Positions 1 to 7,605 of a stretch of 64,000 nucleotides of DNA are shown here, piece after piece (positions within the stretch are counted from its first letter, which is position 1; every line of letters begins with the position of its first letter). Source of the stretch: Sedimentitalea sp039941015 (lineage in GTDB: Bacteria; Pseudomonadota; Alphaproteobacteria; Rhodobacterales; Rhodobacteraceae); NCBI RefSeq assembly GCF_039941015.1, contig NZ_JBDVFI010000049.1, one strand, 5' to 3'. The translations under genes were made by a program, and so were the position numbers. Below the pieces are notes generated by a model. That model had not been told where the DNA came from and made no database searches. It worked only from the letters and a program-made list of their open reading frames with translations.

Positions 1-252
1 ATGGAAACCTACAAAACATACGTCACTGTAAATGCTGCTCCGTTCGCTGAGTTTGGGGCCCGGTTTTTGGTGCGCGGCGGTCAACGCGAAGTGCGCGAAG
101 GCACAGCCCGAAAACGCACTGTGGTGATTGAATTTGACAGTTATGAAAACGCTCTGGCCTGTTACGAAAGTCCCGCCTATCAGGCCGCCAAAGATATTCG
201 CGATCCGGTCTCGACTGGCGATCTTGTCGTCATCGAAGGCTATGACGGATAG
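1..252 (+). CDS. DUF1330 family protein, 5' end cut by window edge
   Basis: Small alpha/beta (ferredoxin-like) protein of the DUF1330 family, function unknown. The visible 83 residues match the family core: N-A-A-P-F near residue 11, G-A-R-F-L-V-R-G-G at about 19-27, a S-Y-E-x-A-x-x-C-Y-x-S-P-x-Y-Q segment and the terminal E-G-Y-D-G. Members usually have about 95 residues and begin with roughly a dozen residues before the point where this frame opens. The ATG at base 1 is therefore probably an internal Met and the true start lies upstream of the window. Confidence 0.8.
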   Translation: METYKTYVTVNAAPFAEFGARFLVRGGQREVREGTARKRTVVIEFDSYENALACYESPAYQAAKDIRDPVSTGDLVVIEGYDG

Positions 253-294
253 GATTCTCTTGGCGAACCCCGCGATACCGGATAATCTTTCACA

Positions 295-747
295 ATGTTG
301 AACAAGCTATTTGCCGCGTTTCGCGCCAACAATGCCGAAGATCTTCCTGACCCCGATGCCGAACTGGCCTTGGGGGCACTTTTGGTGCGCGTTGCCAAGT
401 CGGATCAGAACTATCAGGTCGAGGAAATCAGCCTGATTGACCGGATTCTGGCCCGGCTCTTTCAACATAACGCGATCGAGGCGGCGAAAATTCGCGCAAC
501 CTGCGAGAAACTGCATGCGGCAGCCCCCGAGACCGACACGTTTGCCAAACTGATCCGCGAAACCACCGGGTTGAAAGAACGTCTGGCCGCGCTGGATGCG
601 CTCTGGGAAGTGGTTCTGGCTGATGGCAACCCCAAGGAAGACGAACTGCGCGTTCTGGAAAGTGCCCGCAAGGCGATGGGTCTCAGCTTTCTTGAAAGCA
701 AGGCGGCACGCGAAAAGGTTGAACAGGGCGATCGCGCAATTTCCTGA
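295..747 (+). CDS. TerB-like (tellurite-resistance-type) helical protein
   Basis: All-helical cytoplasmic protein of 150 residues resembling the TerB/TerB_C group of putative metal-binding proteins. Visible hallmarks are L-A-L-G-A-L-L-V-R-V-A-K-S-D near residue 24 and the L-x-x-L-W-x-V-V-L-A-D-G-x-x-x-x-x-E acidic turn near 100-115, a pattern typical of TerB domains. A second copy with the same architecture lies 54 bp downstream, so the pair looks like a tandem duplication. No ter genes (terC, terD) are nearby, so tellurite resistance should not be assumed. The role is unknown. Confidence 0.75.
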   Translation: MLNKLFAAFRANNAEDLPDPDAELALGALLVRVAKSDQNYQVEEISLIDRILARLFQHNAIEAAKIRATCEKLHAAAPETDTFAKLIRETTGLKERLAALDALWEVVLADGNPKEDELRVLESARKAMGLSFLESKAAREKVEQGDRAIS

Positions 748-801
748 CCGTCCCGGTAATCTCGGGTTTGCGTTCCCGTGACCTTTGCCTATATCTGAGC
801 C

Positions 802-1239
802 ATGTTTGGTGATTTCCTGAAACGGCTGACACAGCCGGAACCCGAGCCGCTCGCCCATACGGACGCCCGGCTGGCCTTGACCGCCCTATTGGTTCGCGTC
901 GCACGCTCAGATAACGACTATTCGGGTGCAGAGATTGCCCGGATCGACCGCATTACTGCGGATCGCTATGGCTTATCCCCGTTTGAAGCCACACAACTTC
1001 GCGGACAGGCCGAAACGCTCGAATCCGAGGCACCCGATACCGTCCGCTTCACCCGCGCGATCAAGGACGCGGTGCCTTACGAGGATCGTCGCTCGGTTGT
1101 TCAATCGCTGTGGACCGTCGTGCTGGCCGATGGCGAACGCGCCCAGGAAGAGGATGCAGTGCTGCGGCTGGTCGCAAACCTGCTGGGAGTTAGCGACGTC
1201 GACAGCGCGATGGCACGACAACACGCCGAAAAGTCATGA
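802..1239 (+). CDS. TerB-like helical protein, second copy
   Basis: Paralogue of the preceding gene (145 residues). It shares L-A-L-T-A-L-L-V-R-V-A-R-S-D at the first helix pair and S-L-W-T-V-V-L-A-D-G-E near residue 108, the acidic loop of TerB-like domains. The stop codon overlaps the start of the next gene (ATGA, bases 1236-1239), so the three genes are likely co-transcribed and the last two translationally coupled. Function is not known; the coupling to a phosphonate-type binding protein is the only hint. Confidence 0.75.
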   Translation: MFGDFLKRLTQPEPEPLAHTDARLALTALLVRVARSDNDYSGAEIARIDRITADRYGLSPFEATQLRGQAETLESEAPDTVRFTRAIKDAVPYEDRRSVVQSLWTVVLADGERAQEEDAVLRLVANLLGVSDVDSAMARQHAEKS

Positions 1240-1970
1240 TTGCATCGCTGGGCATGTATGACATGCCCGCGGTTCAAACAGCAAATGACCGGTTCTGGGC
1301 GCGGATCCATGCGCATCTGGGATATGGTCCTTCACGGCTGACCCGAGACATCGACCCTTGGGTACTGTGGCAGTCGCCGGAACTGCTGCTCGCACAAACC
1401 TGCGGCATGCCCTATCGAACACGCTTGCACGAGACTGTCGCCTTGGTTGGAACGCCGGACTACGGTATGGTCGGATGTCCGCCGGGGCATTACAATTCCG
1501 TTCTTGTGGTGCGCGCGGATGCACCCGGCGATCGTCTGCATGATTTTTCAGGTGGCCGCTTTGCCTATAACGAAGCGATGTCGCAATCGGGCTGGGCGGC
1601 GCCAATGACGTATCTGAATGCCTTGGGCGTCGCGTTTGCTGAACATATCAAAACTGGCGCACATGCCGCCTCGGCCAAGGCGGTTGCCGATGACGTGGCA
1701 GACATGGCTGGTCTTGACGTGGTGACATGGACCCTGCTGCAGGACCACGACCCGGTTGCAAAGCGGCTGAAGGTCATCGCCACAACCACACCAACCCCCG
1801 GCCTGCCCCTGATCACCGCGCAGGGTCGCGACACCGCGTCTATCGCCGCCGCCGTCCGCAGAGCCATTGTTGAATTGGCACCCGATGACCGTGCAGCGCT
1901 GCACATCAAAGGGTTGATCGACATCCCGACGCACACCTATCTGACGGTTCCAAACCCGCCTTCGCCCTGA
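1236..1970 (+). CDS. PhnD-like periplasmic-binding-fold protein without signal peptide
   Basis: A 244-residue protein with the type 2 periplasmic-binding fold of the PhnD/SsuA class (phosphate, phosphite or phosphonate binding). Recognisable segments are the early S-L-x-M-Y-D-M opening, L-L-L-A-Q-T-C-G-x-P-Y near 50, and F-x-G-G-R-F-A-Y-N-E near 103-112, the hinge strand followed by the S-x-S-G motif region common to the class. It lacks a signal peptide and has no ABC permease or ATPase partner; the ABC genes downstream are amino-acid type. It may be a cytoplasmic sensor or an enzyme-like binding domain. The start overlaps the upstream TerB-like stop. Confidence 0.65.
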   Translation: MIASLGMYDMPAVQTANDRFWARIHAHLGYGPSRLTRDIDPWVLWQSPELLLAQTCGMPYRTRLHETVALVGTPDYGMVGCPPGHYNSVLVVRADAPGDRLHDFSGGRFAYNEAMSQSGWAAPMTYLNALGVAFAEHIKTGAHAASAKAVADDVADMAGLDVVTWTLLQDHDPVAKRLKVIATTTPTPGLPLITAQGRDTASIAAAVRRAIVELAPDDRAALHIKGLIDIPTHTYLTVPNPPSP

Positions 1971-2097
1971 TTAAAAAACAGGTTCCCCGCCGTCACTTCC
2001 ACAGGTTCGGCGGTGATTTTGCCGCATTGCGCATTGCATTGCGCAAAAAATTCATTCCTATTGATGCACTAACACCGTACCCAACACCGGATCACAC

Positions 2098-2874
2098 GTG
2101 CAAGACACCCCATCTGTCATCGAGATCAACAACCTGCACAAAAGCTATGGCGAGCTCGAAGTGCTCAAGGGCGTTGATATCAATGCCCGACGCGGCGATG
2201 TCGTATCGTTGATCGGGTCATCGGGGTCCGGGAAATCAACCCTGCTGCGCTGCGCCAACCTGCTGGAAGACAGCCAACAAGGCGATATCCTGTTCAAGGG
2301 CGAGCCGGTCCTTTGGAAAGGCAACGCCCATCATCGCCGCCCTGCGGACCAAAAGCAGGTCATCCGCATCCGCACCAACCTGTCAATGGTGTTTCAGCAG
2401 TTCAACCTGTGGTCCCACATGTCGATCTTGCAGAACGTGATGGAAGCGCCCGTCACCGTTTTGGGACGTGCCAAGGGCGAGGTCGAAGAGGCCGCGCGCG
2501 GATATCTGCAAAAAGTGGGCATCGGCGACAAATGTGATGTCTATCCGGCGCAACTGTCAGGTGGTCAGCAACAGCGCGCCGCCATCGCCCGTGCCCTGTG
2601 CATGGAGCCCGAGGCGCTGCTGTTTGACGAACCCACCTCGGCGCTGGACCCGGAATTGGAACAGGAAGTTGTCAAGGTCATCAAGGATTTGGCCCGCGAA
2701 GGCCGGACCATGCTGATCGTGACCCATGATATGAAGCTGGCCCATGACGTATCCGACCATGTCGTGTTTCTGCATCAGGGCCTGATCGAAGAACAAGGGC
2801 CACCGGACACGCTGTTCGGGAGCCCCAAATCGGAACGCCTGCGCGGGTTCCTGTCTGCAACCCACGCTGCGTAA
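2098..2874 (+). CDS. Amino-acid-type ABC transporter ATP-binding protein (HisP/GlnQ family)
   Basis: ATPase subunit of a polar amino acid/opine ABC importer. The 258-residue protein has Walker A G-S-S-G-S-G-K-S-T near residue 41, a Q-loop in V-F-Q-Q-F-N-L-W, signature L-S-G-G-Q-Q-Q-R and Walker B L-L-F-D-E-P-T-S-A-L-D, followed by the H-loop V-T-H-D-M. The HisP-like insertion after the first strands is present. The start is a GTG with a weak ribosome site, chosen because the family N-terminus begins here. It leads an operon with a binding protein and two permeases and probably energises uptake of the nitrogen compound handled by the ligase genes downstream. Confidence 0.9.
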   Translation: MQDTPSVIEINNLHKSYGELEVLKGVDINARRGDVVSLIGSSGSGKSTLLRCANLLEDSQQGDILFKGEPVLWKGNAHHRRPADQKQVIRIRTNLSMVFQQFNLWSHMSILQNVMEAPVTVLGRAKGEVEEAARGYLQKVGIGDKCDVYPAQLSGGQQQRAAIARALCMEPEALLFDEPTSALDPELEQEVVKVIKDLAREGRTMLIVTHDMKLAHDVSDHVVFLHQGLIEEQGPPDTLFGSPKSERLRGFLSATHAA

Positions 2875-2900
2875 ATAAAAAAACTAAGGGAGTACTCTAA

Positions 2901-3629
2901 ATGAAGAATTTGATCCTGAGCGCAGCCGTTCTCGCAGTAACCGCGGGAATGGCAATTGCCCAAGACAAGACCATCCGCATGGGGACTGAGGGTGCCTATC
3001 CTCCGTATAACTTTATCAATGACGCTGGCGAAGTCGATGGGTTCGAGCGTGAATTGGGTGACGAGCTGTGCACGCGCGCCGAACTGACCTGTGAATGGGT
3101 CAAGAACGATTGGGATTCGATCATTCCCAACCTCGTTTCCGGCAACTATGACACCATCATGGCCGGGATGAGCATCACCGACGAACGCGAAGAAGTGATC
3201 GACTTTACCCAGAACTATTACCCGCCCACGGCCTCTGCCTATGTCGGAGCGTCTGAGGACGTTGACGTGCTCGGTGGCGTCGTTGCCGCACAAACGGCAA
3301 CCATTCAGGCCGGCCATGTCGCCGAAAGCGGCGCAACACTGGTTGAATTCGCGACACCCGAAGAAACCGTGGCCGCCGTCCGCAACGGCGAAGCCGACGC
3401 GGTCTTTGCCGACAAGGACTATCTGGTGCCTCTGGTCGAGGAATCCGGTGGTGAGCTGACGTTTGTTGGTGACGAAGTGCCTCTGGGCGGCGGAATCGGT
3501 CTTGGCCTGCGCGAGAGCGACGCAGAGCTCAAGGCAAAGTTCGATGCCGCGATCACCTCGATGAAAGAAGACGGCACGCTGAATACCATGCTGAAAAAGT
3601 GGTTCGGCGACGACACCACAACTTACTAA
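2901..3629 (+). CDS. ABC transporter substrate-binding protein (HisJ/ArgT/OccT-like)
   Basis: Periplasmic receptor for a polar amino acid or amine, 242 residues, SBP_bac_3 family. A Sec signal peptide (residues 1-20, ending A-I-A-Q) precedes T-I-R-M-G-T-E-G-A-Y-P-P-Y-N-F and the G-F-E-R-E-L-G segment. The W-D-S-I-I-P-N-L and A-G-M-S-I-T-D-E-R-x-x-x-I-D-F-T motifs are classic for lysine/arginine/ornithine and glutamine binders. A strong AAGGGAG ribosome site precedes the ATG. A stable hairpin directly after the stop probably keeps this mRNA more abundant than the permease message. Confidence 0.92.
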   Translation: MKNLILSAAVLAVTAGMAIAQDKTIRMGTEGAYPPYNFINDAGEVDGFERELGDELCTRAELTCEWVKNDWDSIIPNLVSGNYDTIMAGMSITDEREEVIDFTQNYYPPTASAYVGASEDVDVLGGVVAAQTATIQAGHVAESGATLVEFATPEETVAAVRNGEADAVFADKDYLVPLVEESGGELTFVGDEVPLGGGIGLGLRESDAELKAKFDAAITSMKEDGTLNTMLKKWFGDDTTTY

Positions 3630-3638
3630 ACAGTGGCA

Positions 3639-3667
3639 ATCAGGTCCGCCATCCCGGCGGGCCTGAT
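3639..3667 (+). terminator. Stem-loop between binding-protein and permease genes
   Basis: A 12-bp stem (arms 3639-3650 and 3656-3667, one G-U wobble) with a 5-nt loop begins about 10 bases after the binding-protein stop. No U-run follows. In ABC operons such hairpins act as partial terminators or 3'-end stabilisers, giving excess binding protein; that role is inferred here. Confidence 0.6.
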
Positions 3668-3687
3668 CCCCGGACCCAAAGCATCTC

Positions 3688-4572
3688 ATGTTTTCCTATT
3701 GCAGCGATCCTGAAACGCTCGGCACATTTGCCTGGTTCTCGTGCTATCTGACGACCGGCGTGCATATGTCGTTCTACGTGGCCTTCTTCAAGGTCCTGCT
3801 GCTGTTGGCGATCACAGCGCCTGTTGCGCTTGGTTTCGGTTTTCTTGGTGCAATGGCCGCAAGATCGCGGGTCGCACCACTTCGCTGGCTCGGCAAGATT
3901 TACATCGCGATCGTGCGCGGCGTTCCCGACATCGCCTTTTTCCTGTTTTTCGTGATCGCGCTGGATCAGGCTGTCGAATATCTGCGTCACAAGGTTCTGT
4001 GTCCGGATTGGCAAGAACCGATCCGGCAAGGTTCGGATTTTGTCGTCTGTCAGGCCGCCAAGATGCCGCTCGGCAACGCGCCGCAATACCTGCACGAGAC
4101 CTACGGTTTTTTCCTCGCTGTATTCACCTTTGCCATCGTTTTTGGCGCCTTTGCCGCCAATGTCCTGTTCGGTGGCATGCGGGCCGTGCCCAACGCGCAA
4201 CTCGAAACCGCCGAGGCCTATGGCATGACGCACCGCCAGACCTTTTGGCGGGTGCTGGTGCCGCAGATGTGGGTGTTCGCCCTGCCCGGTCTGTCAAACC
4301 TTTGGATGGTGCTAATCAAGGCGACGCCCTTGCTGTTCCTGCTCGGGATCGAGGATATCGTTTATTGGGCGCGGGAACTGGGTGGCACCAAGACCAGCAA
4401 GTTCACCAACTATCCGCATGGGGACTGGCGCATGTGGTATTTCCTGTTCCTGCTGATCTTTTATCTCGCCTTCACCCGCGTCTCCGAAATCGTGCTGGAA
4501 CGCCTGATGCAGCGCCTGACACATGGGCAGGCAACCGCCGGCGGAGAAGCACAACGAAAGGCGGCCGCCTGA
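3688..4572 (+). CDS. Amino-acid ABC transporter permease (HisQ-like)
   Basis: Inner-membrane subunit of the importer, 294 residues, HisM/HisQ class of BPD_transp_1. The R-G-V-P-D-I segment near residue 77 and the EAA loop (T-A-E-A-Y-G-M-T-H-R-Q-T-F-W near 170) identify the family, with about five to six hydrophobic segments. A roughly 40-residue periplasmic insertion with two Cys (around residues 95-125) is longer than in enteric HisQ. The start has little ribosome-site support; a Met at residue 27 is an alternative but would remove a hydrophobic stretch. The stop overlaps the next ATG by one base. Confidence 0.88.
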   Translation: MFSYCSDPETLGTFAWFSCYLTTGVHMSFYVAFFKVLLLLAITAPVALGFGFLGAMAARSRVAPLRWLGKIYIAIVRGVPDIAFFLFFVIALDQAVEYLRHKVLCPDWQEPIRQGSDFVVCQAAKMPLGNAPQYLHETYGFFLAVFTFAIVFGAFAANVLFGGMRAVPNAQLETAEAYGMTHRQTFWRVLVPQMWVFALPGLSNLWMVLIKATPLLFLLGIEDIVYWARELGGTKTSKFTNYPHGDWRMWYFLFLLIFYLAFTRVSEIVLERLMQRLTHGQATAGGEAQRKAAA

Positions 4573-5381
4573 TGTCGAGCTGTCTACAAACCATCCACGA
4601 CTATGGCCTGCGCTCGATCGGCATTGGCGAGCGCCTCCTGCCGCGCGAAGGCTTTACCCTGTGCGAACAAGCCACCCTGATCGGGTCGGGGATGATCTGG
4701 AATGTCTATTTCGGCGTCATGGCCCTGACCATCGGGTTCTTTCTGGCCACAGGGCTGGCCGTCGCCAAAGGGTCGCAAAATCGCTGGGTCCGCAAACCGG
4801 CGGAATGGTTCATCTTTGTGTTCCGTGGTTCGCCGTTGTTCATTCAGTTCTTCTTTGCCTACTTCCTGTTTCTCAGTCTCAAGAGCGCCAACCCTGCCTT
4901 TGGTGCCTTTACCGCTGCGTGGCTGGGGGCGCTGATCGTTCTGTTCCTGAACACGGCGGCTTATACCGGCGAGATTTTCTATGGTGCGCTGCGCTCGATT
5001 CCCAAAGGCGACACCGAAGCCGCCGACGCCTATGGCATGACCGGGTGGCCACGTTTCCGGCGAATTGTCTGGCCGACAATGCTCCGGCTGGCATGGCCCG
5101 CCTATACCAACGAGGCTATCTTTCTGTTTCACGCGACGACACTGGTGTTCTTTTCCGGATTTCCCGCGTGGCAGCAACGCGGCGACGCGCTCTATTACGC
5201 GAGCTATTTCGCGGACAAGACGTTCAACCCGTTCGTGCCCTACCCCATCCTTGCCGGATATTTCATTCTAGTGACGCTGGTCATCGTGTCGGTGTTCGGG
5301 CTCATCGGCAAACGTCTCAATCGGCATCTGCCGGCAGAACGCCGTGCCCGCCCGCCGATGCGGCTGACCCTGATCCGCTAA
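4572..5381 (+). CDS. Amino-acid ABC transporter permease (HisM-like)
   Basis: Second permease of the importer (269 residues). It has F-V-F-R-G-S-P-L-F-I-Q-F-F near residue 83, the expected R-G-[ST]-P motif, and an EAA loop D-T-E-A-A-D-A-Y-G-M-T-G-W near 148-160. The frame is open far upstream, but the start was placed at the ATG sharing its first base with the previous stop (TGATG), giving the usual family length. With the ATPase, binding protein and HisQ-like gene it completes a four-component importer. No ABC gene follows; metabolic genes do. Confidence 0.88.
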   Translation: MSSCLQTIHDYGLRSIGIGERLLPREGFTLCEQATLIGSGMIWNVYFGVMALTIGFFLATGLAVAKGSQNRWVRKPAEWFIFVFRGSPLFIQFFFAYFLFLSLKSANPAFGAFTAAWLGALIVLFLNTAAYTGEIFYGALRSIPKGDTEAADAYGMTGWPRFRRIVWPTMLRLAWPAYTNEAIFLFHATTLVFFSGFPAWQQRGDALYYASYFADKTFNPFVPYPILAGYFILVTLVIVSVFGLIGKRLNRHLPAERRARPPMRLTLIR

Positions 5382-5454
5382 TCCTGCCTGCTCACGACGT
5401 AGGAAATGCCCTAAAACTGCCCGGGTGGCATGGCTGTTCATTGGGCTGGCGAAT

Positions 5455-5468
5455 AATTTGATCAAATT
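5455..5468. promoter_or_regulatory. Palindromic operator AATTTGATCAAATT, copy 1
   Basis: A perfect 14-bp palindrome lies 72 bp before the first glutamine-synthetase-like gene. An identical copy sits at 6897-6910 before the amidotransferase gene. Position and identity argue for a shared repressor or activator site; the regulator gene is not in the window. Confidence 0.6.
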
Positions 5469-5540
5469 TACATGACAGATCAAAATCCATCGGATAGACC
5501 GTAGGGCAGACAATGCCAGTATCCACTCAGGACATTCATC

Positions 5541-6860
5541 ATGGACCTTCGCGCCTTTCCGACGTTTCGCATCGCCGCCTGTGATCTGAACGGGCAGATG
5601 CGCGGCAAGCGTGTTCCCGCATCCTTCGCCTCCAAGCTTGATACAGGTGCTGTGCGGATGCCGTTCTCAACGCTCAACGTCGATCTCTGGGGAGCGGATA
5701 TCGAAGACAGCCCGCTGGTGTTTGAAAGTGGCGACGCCGACGGGATCATGCGTCCGACCGAACGCGGCCCGGTACCGATGCCCTGGCTTGCCAAGCCCTC
5801 GGCACTGGTTCCGATGTCGATGTTCACCGAACGCGGCGCGCCGTTTTCAGGTGATCCGCGCCACGCACTGATTTCGGTTCTGGATCGCTATGCCGCGCGC
5901 GACTGGCGTGTGTTGGCAGCCACCGAAATGGAATTCACGCTGGTGGATGACAGCGGCATGGCCCCGACAGCCCCGTTGAACCCGGTGACCGGTCGTCCGC
6001 TGCATGGTGAGGCGATCCTGTCGCTTGCACAAATGGATGCCTTTGATGACTTTTTCACCGACCTGTATGACGGTTGCGAGGCGATGGGAATTCCGGCGCA
6101 AACCGCCATTTCCGAGAGCGGCATGGGCCAGTTCGAGATCAACCTGAACCATCAGGATGCGCTGCGGGCAGCAGATGATGCGTGGCTTTTCAAGGCTTTG
6201 GTGCGTGGGATTGCCCGTCAACACGGGTTCGCGGCGACATTCATGGCCAAACCCTATGCCGACGATGCCGGTAATGGGATGCATGTGCATTTCTCGGTTC
6301 TGGATTCCGAAGGCAACAACATCTTCAACAATGGCAATGCCAAGGGAAGCGACCTGTTGTTGTCCGCCGTCGCCGGCTGTATCGCCGCGATGCCCCCCAG
6401 CACGCTGATCTTTGCGCCGCATGGCAATTCATATGACCGGCTTGTACCGGGGGCTCATGCTCCGACAAACGCGGCCTGGGCCTATGAAAATCGCACGGCC
6501 GCGATCCGCATCCCCGGTGGCCCGCCCGCCGCGCGGCGGATCGAGCATCGCGTCGCTGGTGGTGACATCAATCCTTACCTTGTGCTTGGGGTTATCCTTG
6601 GCGCTGCCCTCATCGGCATCGAAGACGCGATGACCCCGCCGCCCCCGGTCACCGGCAATGCCTACGAGGTCGAAGGCTTGCCGCGCCTTGCGCCAAACTG
6701 GGACGCCGCAATCGACACGTTTGAAAGCGATCCATTGATCGCCCGTATCTTTTCTCCGCAGATGATCCGCAACCTCGTGATGACCAAGAGACAAGAGCAA
6801 GAGGTCTTTTCCCGGCGCGCGCCCGAAACTCACTGGCTCAGCTATCTCGAGTCTGTCTGA
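5541..6860 (+). CDS. Glutamine synthetase family ligase (PuuA-like gamma-glutamyl-amine synthetase)
   Basis: ATP-dependent ligase expected to join glutamate to an amine; 439 residues, class III GS-like. Catalytic-domain motifs are clear: A-T-E-M-E-F near residue 129 (metal ligand Glu), Q-F-E-I-N-L-N-H near 198, G-M-H-V-H-F-S near 246 and N-S-Y-D-R-L-V-P-G near 297-306, then N-R-T-A-A-I-R-I-P. It lacks the adenylylation loop of GlnA. The putative operator lies upstream. Together with the amidotransferase, second ligase and FAD enzyme it suggests a gamma-glutamylated-intermediate amine pathway. The actual amine (putrescine, other polyamine, methylated amine) cannot be read from the sequence. 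Confidence 0.85.
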   Translation: MDLRAFPTFRIAACDLNGQMRGKRVPASFASKLDTGAVRMPFSTLNVDLWGADIEDSPLVFESGDADGIMRPTERGPVPMPWLAKPSALVPMSMFTERGAPFSGDPRHALISVLDRYAARDWRVLAATEMEFTLVDDSGMAPTAPLNPVTGRPLHGEAILSLAQMDAFDDFFTDLYDGCEAMGIPAQTAISESGMGQFEINLNHQDALRAADDAWLFKALVRGIARQHGFAATFMAKPYADDAGNGMHVHFSVLDSEGNNIFNNGNAKGSDLLLSAVAGCIAAMPPSTLIFAPHGNSYDRLVPGAHAPTNAAWAYENRTAAIRIPGGPPAARRIEHRVAGGDINPYLVLGVILGAALIGIEDAMTPPPPVTGNAYEVEGLPRLAPNWDAAIDTFESDPLIARIFSPQMIRNLVMTKRQEQEVFSRRAPETHWLSYLESV

Positions 6861-6896
6861 GTACTCTTGCCGCCGCATCACGCTGCTGCTATCCTG

Positions 6897-6910
6897 AATT
6901 TGATCAAATT
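6897..6910. promoter_or_regulatory. Palindromic operator AATTTGATCAAATT, copy 2
   Basis: Exact second copy of the 14-bp palindrome, only 11 bp before the ATG of the amidotransferase gene and overlapping the region where its promoter or leader would lie. It implies the genes from 6922 on have their own controlled promoter under the same regulator. Confidence 0.6.
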
Positions 6911-6921
6911 TCTGGTGAAAC

Positions 6922-7605
6922 ATGAAAATCGGCATCCTGCAAACCGGACACGCGCCAGACAACATGCGCGCGTCCATGGGAAACTACGACACGATATTCG
7001 AAACTCTGCTCGCCGGGTATGATTTCGACTTTGTCAATTTTCCGGTGGTCGATGGCCAGTTTCCCAAGGGTGTGGATGACGCTGATGGCTGGCTGATCAC
7101 CGGGTCAAAGCACGGTGCCTATGAGGATCATCCGTGGATACCGCCACTTGAGGATCTGATCCGCGATATTGCGCAAAGCGGTCGCCCCCTGATTGGCGTG
7201 TGTTTTGGCCACCAGATCATTGCTCAGGCGCTCGGCGGAAAAGTTGAAAAGTTCGGTGGCGGCTGGGCCGTAGGCGGCACGACCTATCAAGTGGGCGATG
7301 AAACGCTGACCCTGAACGCTTGGCACCAAGATCAGGTGACCGAACTGCCGAAAGGCGCGCGGGTGCTGGGTTCCAGTGACTTTTGCCAGAACGCTGTCCT
7401 CGCCTATGGTGACACGATCTGGACGGTGCAACCACATCCTGAATTCGGGAATGATTTTATCGATGGGCTGATCCAAACCCGTGGTCGGGGCGTGGTGCCT
7501 GACGACCTGCTGGACGCGGCGACAAAGCGACTCGCCCAGCCGAACGACAATGACAAGATTGCGGCGCAAATGGCCGAGTTCTTCAAGAAGGGGCGTAAGA
7601 CATGA
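6922..7605 (+). CDS. Class I glutamine amidotransferase (GMP synthase-like domain)
   Basis: Stand-alone class I glutamine amidotransferase, 227 residues. The nucleophile elbow G-V-C-F-G-H-Q puts the catalytic Cys at 94; the remaining triad is His172 and Glu174 in Q-P-H-P-E-F. In Puu-type pathways a GATase-fold hydrolase (PuuD, family C26) cleaves the gamma-glutamyl bond; this protein belongs instead to the GMP-synthase-like branch, so hydrolysis of a gamma-glutamyl intermediate is inference. Its stop overlaps the start of the following ligase by four bases (ATGA), indicating coupling. Confidence 0.85.
   Translation: MKIGILQTGHAPDNMRASMGNYDTIFETLLAGYDFDFVNFPVVDGQFPKGVDDADGWLITGSKHGAYEDHPWIPPLEDLIRDIAQSGRPLIGVCFGHQIIAQALGGKVEKFGGGWAVGGTTYQVGDETLTLNAWHQDQVTELPKGARVLGSSDFCQNAVLAYGDTIWTVQPHPEFGNDFIDGLIQTRGRGVVPDDLLDAATKRLAQPNDNDKIAAQMAEFFKKGRKT

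Noticed and set aside
295..1239. Tellurite resistance operon
   Set aside because: Only TerB-like genes are present; terC, terD, terZ and related genes are absent.
3741..4571. Upstream extension of the HisM-like permease frame across the HisQ-like gene
   Set aside because: The extension is Arg-rich and out of frame with a real permease; the ATG overlapping the previous stop gives the family length.
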